From contig DHHN01000112.1 in the NCBI GenBank assembly GCA_002403295.1, positions 6,088-12,156 on the forward strand: DNA of 6,069 nucleotides, in the 5' to 3' direction. How positions within the stretch are numbered: the first letter of the stretch is position 1; each line of letters starts with the position of its first letter. Shown here piece by piece: positions 1-5,275 of the stretch. The translations under genes were made by a program, and so were the position numbers. Source of the stretch: a bacterium UBP1_UBA4771 (GTDB lineage Bacteria; Krumholzibacteriota; Krumholzibacteriia; Krumholzibacteriales; Krumholzibacteriaceae). The notes under the pieces are model-generated. The model made no database searches. It was given only the letters and a program-made list of their open reading frames with translations, and was not told the origin of the DNA.

Positions 1-310
1 TGTGACCGATTGATCGCTGTGCTGCGCCGGAGGGGACCATCGGCATCAGGTGGTCTGCGAGGTCGTCTGAGTCTCGGGATCGGGGAATTCGGATCCTGGG
101 CAAAGGCGGCCTCGCTTTTTCGTGCGCCCCGGTTCCCCACGCGAATCCCGCGGAGCTATTTCCGGAGACATCTCGAAGCATGGAATCGGCGCCCCGCAGA
201 AACGGCATGCGGCAGAGATCCGAGAGTTCGAATGCTCTTCGCAAGCGATCGTCGGGGGGCATTCTTCGAAGAGCCTGGAAATACATTCGATGATTCGCCC
301 GCGGCTTCAT
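1..310 (-). CDS. Small hypothetical reading frame, start of a common short protein family, probably decayed; runs off the window
   Basis: From ATG at 310 the frame stays open to the window edge (about 103 codons, no stop seen). A strong Shine-Dalgarno, GGGAGGA at 323-317, sits 6 nt before the ATG. Residues 10-40 contain YFQALRRMPPDDRLRRAFEL followed by SDLCR and FLRG. From memory this resembles a frequent short hypothetical protein of environmental bacteria that reads like LRxMTPEERLRKAFELSD...LFxxGLRRRFP. The match stops at the expected GLRRRF. A different frame of the same strand gives RRFHASRCLRK and then a stop, which suggests a frameshift. Beyond residue 40 the sequence has no recognisable domain. 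Codon choice (AAT, CAT, CGA, AGA, CTT) is less GC3-biased than in the upstream genes, consistent with decay or foreign origin. No function is assigned. It lies 113 nt after the reductase, so co-transcription is possible but unproven. The rest of the segment shows nothing else. Confidence 0.4.
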   Translation of the reverse strand, partial: MKPRANHRMYFQALRRMPPDDRLRRAFELSDLCRMPFLRGADSMLRDVSGNSSAGFAWGTGAHEKARPPLPRIRIPRSRDSDDLADHLMPMVPSGAAQRSIGH

Positions 311-387
311 GTCGAGTCCTCCCGATCGGGATAGAATCACGGTTTGTCCGGAAAATGGCGGACGAAGTGGTGGAAGCGCGGCGGGAG

Positions 388-420
388 CGGGCGCCGGCTC
401 ATGCGGGGGCGCGGCGCCCG
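388..420 (-). repeat. GC-rich hairpin just after the reductase stop codon
   Basis: A perfect 9-bp inverted repeat (CGGGCGCCG at 388-396, CGGCGCCCG at 412-420) encloses a 15-nt loop, starting 4 nt past the reductase TGA. There is no T tract downstream on the minus strand, so it is not a classical intrinsic terminator. It could be an mRNA 3'-stabilising stem, a Rho-associated end, or a chance product of high GC. Confidence 0.4.
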
Positions 421-423
421 GGA

Positions 424-1512
424 TCACGGCTTTGCCGTCGCGCGGATGTACTCGGCCATCCTCCCGAAATACGAGCGCACGGGAGGCGCCTCGAGCCCGG
501 TCGCTCTCACGGCGCCGGCATTGTCGAATTCGAGCCCGCCCCCGAGGTACGGCATGTAGAGCATGATCTCATCGATCATGGCGAGCTCCTTCTCGCCGAG
601 CGTGTCTCGCATTCCGGAAACGTAGGAAACGAACTCCGCCGGCGGCACGATCGCGAACCTCTCTTTCCCGAAGTGCAGGCTCGCGAGCTCGGCGATCTCC
701 TCGAGAGAGGTCGCGTTGGAAAGGCCGGCCGTCAGGTGATGGCACGCGCCGGCGCTCGACGGCCGATTCGATATCGCGTACACCGCCTCGGTCACGTAGT
801 CGACGGGGACGAGATCCATGGCGCCCGAAGGGTTCCCCGGCAGGACCTTCAGGGCGCCGAGCCAGTACATTCTGAGCGCCCGGAAGAATCCGTTGTAGCT
901 CGACGCGCGGCCCGTCCGCGAATCGCAGATGACGACGCTCGGTCTCGAGATCGCTATGGGAAGCTCGCGCATGCCGTCGCGCACGAGCGCTTCCGCTTCC
1001 ATCTTGCTGCGCTCGTACGTGTTGTTGTGCTCCTGCCCCTCGTCGAGCTCGTCCTCGCGGACGATCCCCAGTCTCTTGCCCGCCACGTACGCCGTGCCGA
1101 TGTAATCGATGCGTCTGAGGGCGCGGCACGCCCGCCCGAAATCGAGAACGTTCCGCGTCCCCCCGACGTTGGTTCTTCGGGCCTCATCGAGTTCGAGATC
1201 GAATCGCGCCGCGGCCGCGCAGTGAATGACATGCGAAACGCGCGAGGCGAGCCCGCGATAGCGGTCCTCGTCGAGCCCGAACCGATCGAACGAAACGTCG
1301 CCCTCCGCCACATCGATCCTCGCCGATAAGCGGGCGGCTTCGTCCTCCGGGTAGAACGCCGAGAGGGCGTCGGCGATCCTTCGCCCGGGACGCTCGCCGC
1401 GTTTCCCTCTCACGAGGAGCACGAGCTTCGCGTCGGTCGATTCGAGCCATTTCCGCAGGAGGCTCGTCCCGATGTAACCGGTGGCCCCCGTGAGAAAAAC
1501 GGTTTCGCTCAT
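424..1512 (-). CDS. NAD(P)-dependent extended SDR, fatty acyl-CoA/thioester reductase type
   Basis: The 362-residue protein is a cytosolic extended short-chain dehydrogenase/reductase. The Rossmann dinucleotide motif is TGATGYIG at residues 8-15. LVLLVRG (31-37) follows, with Arg35 placed as in NADPH-binding thioester reductases, then a GRRIADAL-like helix. GDV is at 71-73, NVGGT at 115-119, the catalytic-side Thr at 140 (IGTAYVAG), and the active pair Tyr166/Lys170 in YERSK. DLVPVDYVT (233-241) is the conserved substrate-side segment. This pattern fits the NAD_binding_4 (male sterility/Lys2 reductase) family, whose members reduce acyl thioesters to aldehydes or alcohols. Other extended SDRs act on sugars or sterols, so the substrate is inferred from the neighbours. 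The ATG lies 3 nt after the acyl-CoA synthetase stop, with AAAGGTG 6 nt or less upstream, so this is the last gene of the coupled block. It lacks a C-terminal FAR_C extension, so the product may be an aldehyde. The family call is firm; acyl-CoA as substrate is moderate. Confidence 0.85.
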   Translation of the reverse strand: MSETVFLTGATGYIGTSLLRKWLESTDAKLVLLVRGKRGERPGRRIADALSAFYPEDEAARLSARIDVAEGDVSFDRFGLDEDRYRGLASRVSHVIHCAAAARFDLELDEARRTNVGGTRNVLDFGRACRALRRIDYIGTAYVAGKRLGIVREDELDEGQEHNNTYERSKMEAEALVRDGMRELPIAISRPSVVICDSRTGRASSYNGFFRALRMYWLGALKVLPGNPSGAMDLVPVDYVTEAVYAISNRPSSAGACHHLTAGLSNATSLEEIAELASLHFGKERFAIVPPAEFVSYVSGMRDTLGEKELAMIDEIMLYMPYLGGGLEFDNAGAVRATGLEAPPVRSYFGRMAEYIRATAKP

Positions 1513-1515
1513 CTT

Positions 1516-3324
1516 TCACCTTTCCTTGCACGCCGCGTACATGGCGTCGATCTCGTTCGCGTATCGCTCCGCGATCCGCCCTCTCCTCAGCTTGAGCGTC
1601 GGGGTGAGAAGCTCGTTCGCGACGGTGAACCCCTCCGGGAGCAGCGCGAACATCCTGACCTTTTCGAACGGCGCGAGCTCCGCGGTCGCCCGCTCGATCT
1701 CGCGCCCCACGATATCGCGGATCTCGCCGAGCGCGAGAAGCGAGGCGTAATCGGCGGCGGCGAGGCCCTTTTCCCGCGCGTACCGCTCGACCGCGTCGCG
1801 CCGCGGCACGACGAGGGCGGTGATGAACTTCCTGTTGTCCCCGTAGAGGAGCGCTTCTTCCATGTACGGGCTTTTTTTCATCTCCGCTTCGATCGGGACG
1901 GGGGCCACCTTCTTTCCGTACGAGGTCACGATGAGCTCCTTGAGCCTGCCGGTGATGACGAGATTGCCGCGCTCGTCGAGCCTCCCCCGGTCCCCCGTAT
2001 GAAACCAGCCGTCTCGATCGATCGACCGCGCGGTCTCGTCGGGCAGATTGAAATAGCAGGACATGACGTTCGGCCCCCTGACGAGGATCTCATCAGACTC
2101 GCCGATCCTCACCTCTACTCCGTCGAAGGGCTTTCCGACCGTTCCGAGGCGGTTGTCGTCGAGCAGGCCGGTGCACACGACCGGCGCGGTCTCGGTGAGA
2201 CCGTACCCCTCGACGACGTTGAAGCCGAGGACGTGGAGGGTCTTCGCGAGCTTCCGGTCGAGCGGAGCGCCGCCGGAGACGAGCAGCCGGAGCCTCCCTC
2301 CCGCGATCTTCCTGAACTTCGCCGCGACGAGACGGTCGCAGACGCCGCATCGCACACGGAGCGCGAGCGGCACCCGCTCCCCGCGGTACGCGCGGTTCGC
2401 TCGCTCGTTGAGATGGCGCACGGCGGCGAAGACGAGCCTCCGCCGCAGAAACGGCGCCTCCATGACCTTTCGCGCGACCGCCTCGTAGATCTTTTCGACG
2501 ATCCGCGGGACGACGATGATGATCGTGGGGCGGACCTTCCGCACGTCCTCGACGATGGTCGCAATCCCCTCCGCGTACGCGATCGTCGCCCCCGCGAAGA
2601 GCATCGTGAAGTGCCCGCAGGTTCTCTCGAGCATGTGGCAGAGCGGAAGGAACGAGAGGAACGTGTCGTCCGGACCGACGTCGAAACGGCGCACGAGGGA
2701 AAAGGCGTCGAAGAGGATATTGCCGTGCGAGAGAACGACGCCCTTCGGCGTGCCGGTCGTTCCCGACGTGTAGACGATGGTCGCAGGATCGCTCCCGGTC
2801 AAGACCGGCGGATCGCCGCCGGCGAGGCGCCCGGCGGACACGGCGCCGGCCTCCATCTCCCTGAATTTCAAGAACTCCTTTTCCTTCCCGATCCCCTTCT
2901 CGTCGAAAACGACGACGCGCTCGAGCGCCGGCGTGCCGCGCCGGATTCCATCGATCACGTCGAAAAGCTCCCTGCCGGCGACGAAGACAAGCCTGCTCCC
3001 GGAATCGTTCAATATATGCGCCGCGGCCGGCGGAGAGAGGCTGTGGTAAATGGGAACAACCACCGCGCCGAGCTCGAGCGCGGCGAGATCGGCGACGGCC
3101 CATTCGGGGCCATGGTATGCGAAGATGGCGACCCGGTCGCCCTTGGCGATCCCGAGGCGGGCGAGGGAGGCGGCGAGTCGATCGACGGAATCCCGCAGCG
3201 CCCCGTAGCTGATATCCCGGTACGAGCCATCCTCTCCCTTGCACCGGAGCGCCGTCTTGTGAGGATGGCGTTCCGCCGCTTCCCTGAAGGCCTCGCGTAT
3301 CGTGTTCGGCGCCGCCGCGCTCAT
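1516..3324 (-). CDS. Long-chain acyl-CoA synthetase (AMP-forming)
   Basis: The 602-residue enzyme belongs to the ANL adenylating superfamily. It would activate a fatty acid with ATP to acyl-AMP and then to acyl-CoA, probably at the inner face of the membrane. Motifs in order: the AMP/phosphate-binding loop YTSGTTGTPKG at residues 185-195, GYGLTETAP at 373-381, DGWFHTGDRG at 438-447, the hinge GRLKELIVTSYGKKVAP at 459-475, and LTPTLKLRR at 573-581 with the C-terminal lysine. Length and motifs match full-length FadD15/FAA-type bacterial synthetases. No carrier-protein domain follows, so the acceptor is probably CoA. The start at 3324 is chosen over an ATG at 3342 because it forms an ATGA overlap with the hydrolase stop and has GAGGAG 5 nt upstream, while 3342 has no ribosome site. 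Three bases separate its stop from the reductase start. It presumably receives fatty acid released by the hydrolase encoded just before it. The exact chain length preference cannot be told. Confidence 0.95.
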   Translation of the reverse strand: MSAAAPNTIREAFREAAERHPHKTALRCKGEDGSYRDISYGALRDSVDRLAASLARLGIAKGDRVAIFAYHGPEWAVADLAALELGAVVVPIYHSLSPPAAAHILNDSGSRLVFVAGRELFDVIDGIRRGTPALERVVVFDEKGIGKEKEFLKFREMEAGAVSAGRLAGGDPPVLTGSDPATIVYTSGTTGTPKGVVLSHGNILFDAFSLVRRFDVGPDDTFLSFLPLCHMLERTCGHFTMLFAGATIAYAEGIATIVEDVRKVRPTIIIVVPRIVEKIYEAVARKVMEAPFLRRRLVFAAVRHLNERANRAYRGERVPLALRVRCGVCDRLVAAKFRKIAGGRLRLLVSGGAPLDRKLAKTLHVLGFNVVEGYGLTETAPVVCTGLLDDNRLGTVGKPFDGVEVRIGESDEILVRGPNVMSCYFNLPDETARSIDRDGWFHTGDRGRLDERGNLVITGRLKELIVTSYGKKVAPVPIEAEMKKSPYMEEALLYGDNRKFITALVVPRRDAVERYAREKGLAAADYASLLALGEIRDIVGREIERATAELAPFEKVRMFALLPEGFTVANELLTPTLKLRRGRIAERYANEIDAMYAACKER

Positions 3325-4154
3325 AACCGCTCCTCGAGCCATCGCCCGAGATCCGCGATGACGGTCTCGCGGCCGACGTCGTTGTGCAGCTCGTGGAACA
3401 TTTCGGGATATATGAGCAGGGTTTTATCCGCGGAAGCGACGGCCTCGAAGTAGCGCCGGATCCCGCCGGGCAGGTTCAGCCTGTCGGCTCCGCCGTGGAC
3501 GAACAGGATCGGAAGGGTGACACGGGCGGCGCGTGCTCTGACCCGCGCCACGGCGGCCAGAGACTCCGTGCCCCAACGGGCCGTGAACCTTCCGTGCACG
3601 AGGGGATCCTCTTCGTATGCCCGCACAACCGCCGCGTCCCGGGAGAGGGCGGACGTATCCAACGCGAGGCGCATGGGGAAACGCGGGCACACCACGGACA
3701 GCGCCCGCGACAGGAGCACGAGCAGCGGCTTCGCGACGCCGGACGGCTCCATCGGCGCGCCGCTTATGATCGCTCCCGCGAGCCCCCGCGGATCGTGAAT
3801 GACGTAATCCAGCGCAACGAGCGCTCCCATGCTGTGCCCCATGAGAAAGACCGGGCGGTGCGGTTCGCGGCCCGCGACCAGCTCCAGAAAGGACCGGACG
3901 TCCTCGCGGTAGTCGGCCCATGAATCGATGTGCCCCCTGCGGCCTTCGGACCGCCCATGCCCGCGAAGGTCGACCGCATGGACGGCGTGGCCGCGCTGAA
4001 CGAGCGAATCGACTATATTCATATATCGGCCGCCGTGCTCTCCGTGGCCGTGGACGATCGCGACCGCGGCCCTCGTCTCCCGCTCCGGCCGCCAGCTCCG
4101 GCAGCGGAGCTCGACCCCGCCCGCGCCGCGAATGATCCCTTCGCCATGCGTCAC
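3321..4154 (-). CDS. Alpha/beta hydrolase, monoacylglycerol lipase/lysophospholipase type
   Basis: The 277-residue protein is a serine hydrolase of the monoglyceride lipase/serine aminopeptidase S33 group. The oxyanion segment HGHGEHGGRY is at residues 35-44, DLRGHGRSEG at 62-71, nucleophile Ser108 in GHSMG, Asp224 in HGGAD, and His254 in YPEMFHEL. The full triad is therefore present. Family members hydrolyse monoacylglycerol or lysophospholipid to a free fatty acid. No signal peptide is seen, so it is likely cytosolic or membrane-associated. The start is GTG at 4154, which overlaps the membrane-protein stop as GTGA. A weak purine-rich AAGGGAA lies just upstream. The frame is open further upstream to 4550, but that part is the shadow of the membrane gene. 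Its own stop overlaps the acyl-CoA synthetase ATG. The neighbourhood suggests it supplies fatty acid to the synthetase. Esterase or haloperoxidase-like activity on another substrate remains possible. Confidence 0.9.
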   Translation of the reverse strand: MTHGEGIIRGAGGVELRCRSWRPERETRAAVAIVHGHGEHGGRYMNIVDSLVQRGHAVHAVDLRGHGRSEGRRGHIDSWADYREDVRSFLELVAGREPHRPVFLMGHSMGALVALDYVIHDPRGLAGAIISGAPMEPSGVAKPLLVLLSRALSVVCPRFPMRLALDTSALSRDAAVVRAYEEDPLVHGRFTARWGTESLAAVARVRARAARVTLPILFVHGGADRLNLPGGIRRYFEAVASADKTLLIYPEMFHELHNDVGRETVIADLGRWLEERL

Positions 4155-4888
4155 GGCAGCTGTTCCCTTTTCCGTTCCCCCGGTTCCTCTCCCGGTTTCG
4201 AGCACAGAAGCGCCACGCCGCTCGCGAAGAGGGGGCCGAAGAAGATCACGATGACGAATCCCCGCCCGCGCGCGAGAGGCTCCTTGCCGACGATCTCGTA
4301 CAATCCGAAGTAGTAGAAAAAGAAGATCGAGGCGGCGATGAGCACGGCCCCCGCCGCTCTCGGCCAGCGCCGCGCCACGAGCGCGAGAGCGAAGAACGGC
4401 ACCGCGAGGAGACATTGCATCACGAGCGCGGTCAGGCTGTTGAGATTCCCGAGAATATTGAAGATCAGCCAGAACGCGCCGAACGCGAGCAGGATCGTTA
4501 TCGCCGTCCGTTTCGGGCCCCAGTATCCGAGGAGCGAGCTCAGGACCCACGTGAACCAGAGGACGACGAGGAGGAGCGAAACCGGCTGCTCGGGATCCTT
4601 GATCCCCTGAAAACCCGTTCGAAGCACGGCCACGAGGATGAACGCGAGAAAGCCGGTGGCGAGAAAGGCGTGATACGCGGCGCGCCTCGCCGCCTGCCGC
4701 TGGAACTCGTCCTGATCCTTGAGCACCCCGATCTCGCGCAGGAGGCCGGGGCCGAGTATCCCGAGCCCGACGAGCACGAAAAAAATCCAGTTCCGGTCAA
4801 GGAACAACAGACCGACGGCGATGAGGGCGCCCGAGACGAGCGTCACCTTCGTCGGCCGCCAGCCGGCGCGCGGGAGGATTCTAGCCAT
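4151..4888 (-). CDS. Multi-pass membrane protein of unknown function, partner of the HTH regulator
   Basis: The 245-residue protein has about eight predicted hydrophobic segments, near residues 14-32, 34-50, 72-91, 102-122, 129-147, 152-172, 179-197 and 209-229. A charged stretch at 55-71 (VLKDQDEFQRQAARRAA) lies between the second and third segments. It recalls the D-E-x-x-R/Q motif of small integral membrane proteins (DUF2178-like) that are often encoded next to XRE regulators. The C-terminus is short and charged (KPGEEPGERKREQLP). No enzymatic motif is seen. The ATG at 4888 is chosen because AAGGAG lies 6 nt upstream and it overlaps the regulator's stop by 8 nt. A longer frame to 5041 would only duplicate the regulator gene in another frame. 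A role in sensing membrane or lipid state for the regulator is a guess from gene order. Confidence is high that it is a gene, low for any function. Confidence 0.85.
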   Translation of the reverse strand: MARILPRAGWRPTKVTLVSGALIAVGLLFLDRNWIFFVLVGLGILGPGLLREIGVLKDQDEFQRQAARRAAYHAFLATGFLAFILVAVLRTGFQGIKDPEQPVSLLLVVLWFTWVLSSLLGYWGPKRTAITILLAFGAFWLIFNILGNLNSLTALVMQCLLAVPFFALALVARRWPRAAGAVLIAASIFFFYYFGLYEIVGKEPLARGRGFVIVIFFGPLFASGVALLCSKPGEEPGERKREQLP

Positions 4889-5117
4889 CGCGGTCTCCTT
4901 CCTCTTCCTCGAGCTCGAAGAGCTCTTCGATGGAGGCGCCGAGAACCTTGGCGATCCTGAGAGCGAGCCCCACGGATGGATTGTATCGCCCCTTTTCGAT
5001 CGACATGATCGTCTGGCGGGTGGCGCCGACCCTGTCCGCAAGTTCCTGCTGGGTCATGTCCCCGGCCTTGACCCGGTGCAGCCTGAGGGCGTTGCGGATA
5101 TCGTATTTGGGCTTCAT
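4881..5117 (-). CDS. Small XRE-family helix-turn-helix transcriptional regulator
   Basis: The 78-residue DNA-binding protein is an HTH_3/Cro-C1 type with almost nothing besides the HTH domain. The scaffold is MTQQELADRVGATRQTIMSI at residues 21-40, then EKGRYNPSVGLALRIAKVL. TRQTIMSIEKGRYNPS is the recognition region. LGASIEELF (59-67) and an acidic tail (EEEE) close the protein. This matches the short COG1476-type regulators, which bind as dimers and often autoregulate and sit next to membrane protein genes. The start is fixed at 5117: an in-frame TAA lies at 5141-5139, and no other ATG, GTG or TTG codon lies between. There is no Shine-Dalgarno before it (bases just upstream read CCGCGTC). 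This may be a leaderless mRNA, see the promoter entry. It heads the operon, and its stop lies inside the start of the membrane gene. Likely target: the palindrome at 5131-5159. Confidence 0.93.
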   Translation of the reverse strand: MKPKYDIRNALRLHRVKAGDMTQQELADRVGATRQTIMSIEKGRYNPSVGLALRIAKVLGASIEELFELEEEEGDRDG

Positions 5118-5123
5118 GACGCG

Positions 5124-5152
5124 GTAGTAAAATAAACTTTACATTTTGTCAA
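5124..5152 (-). promoter_or_regulatory. Predicted sigma70-type promoter of the lipid operon
   Basis: On the minus strand a perfect -35 TTGACA (5152-5147) is followed after 17 nt by a weak -10 TACTAC (5129-5124). Counting 7 nt on puts the transcription start at about 5117, the A of the regulator's ATG, giving a leaderless mRNA and explaining the missing Shine-Dalgarno. An alternative pair is TTGCAA (5166-5161) and TGTAAA (5143-5138), also with 17-nt spacing, giving a leader of about 14 nt. The operator palindrome overlaps both. Confidence 0.5.
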
Positions 5153-5159
5153 GTTTATT
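5131..5159. promoter_or_regulatory. 29-bp palindrome, candidate operator of the HTH regulator
   Basis: Arms AATAAACTT (5131-5139) and AAGTTTATT (5151-5159) are perfect inverted copies. Inside them ACA (5141-5143) pairs with TGT (5147-5149) around a TTT centre. Only the 5140/5150 pair mismatches. Only 5 of the 31 bases from 5131 to 5161 are G or C, against a GC-rich background. It covers the leftward promoter, lies 14 bp before the regulator's ATG, and also reaches a possible rightward -35 box. Autorepression by the adjacent XRE protein is the natural inference. Confidence 0.7.
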
Positions 5160-5161
5160 AT

Positions 5162-5206
5162 TGCAAGATATCGCTTGCGGAGCACGGCCGAACACGTTAT
5201 CTTGCA
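5162..5206. repeat. 9-bp inverted repeat upstream of typA
   Basis: TGCAAGATA (5162-5170) and TATCTTGCA (5198-5206) are perfect inverted copies separated by 27 bp. The right half overlaps the likely typA -10 box TATCTT. It could be a second protein-binding site or a looping pair; it is distinct in sequence from the AAGTTTATT palindrome. Confidence 0.4.
5175..5203 (+). promoter_or_regulatory. typA: Possible typA promoter
   Basis: TTGCGG (5175-5180) and TATCTT (5198-5203) have 17-nt spacing, with 3 of 6 and 4 of 6 consensus matches. The start would be near 5210, with a leader of about 65 nt including the terminator-like hairpin. An alternative is TTGTCA (5146-5151) with TATCGC (5169-5174), again 17 nt apart, giving a leader of about 95 nt. 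Neither is strong. Confidence 0.35.
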
Positions 5207-5220
5207 GCGACTTTACGCCG

Positions 5221-5257
5221 ACTCGGGCCGCGGAGCGCGGAGCCGAGTTTTCTTTTT
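5221..5257 (+). terminator. Intrinsic-terminator-like hairpin in the typA leader
   Basis: Outer stem ACTCGG (5221-5226) pairs with CCGAGT (5243-5248). Inner stem CCGCG (5228-5232) pairs with CGCGG (5236-5240) around the loop GAG, with a 1x2 internal loop between stems. A T-rich run follows directly (5248-5257, TTTT-C-TTTTT). The form is that of a Rho-independent terminator read rightward. No T tract exists for the minus strand. It ends 18 nt before the typA ATG, and no gene is encoded upstream on this strand in the window, so it may act as an attenuator or end a short leader RNA. Confidence 0.65.
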
Positions 5258-5275
5258 ATCGAGGTGCGAAGCTCA

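Noticed and set aside
85..96. Adjacent GAATTC and GGATCC, as in a cloning linker
   Set aside because: No other vector-like sequence is seen around it; taken as chance, although a check against vector sequence would settle it.
221..237. GTTCGAAT resembling a tRNA T-loop
   Set aside because: The flanking bases do not form a 5-bp T stem with a 7-nt loop, and no acceptor, D or anticodon arm is found at the right distance.
10..1329. Plus-strand open frame of 439 codons antisense to the reductase
   Set aside because: Low-complexity Arg/Glu/His-rich translation, and the minus strand holds a full SDR with Rossmann and YxxxK motifs.
1999..3453. Long open frame of 484 codons on the plus strand, antisense to the acyl-CoA synthetase
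   Set aside because: It is rich in Arg, Asp, Glu and Pro with no domain, and mirrors the GC-ending codons of the synthetase on the other strand, whose motifs are unmistakable.
4155..4550. N-terminal extension of the hydrolase to 4550
   Set aside because: This part overlaps the membrane protein in another frame and shows no hydrolase homology; the GTG at 4154 gives the normal family length.
4889..5041. Longer membrane protein starting at 5041
   Set aside because: The added residues are a Ser/Arg-rich shadow of the HTH gene; a good ribosome site precedes ATG 4888.
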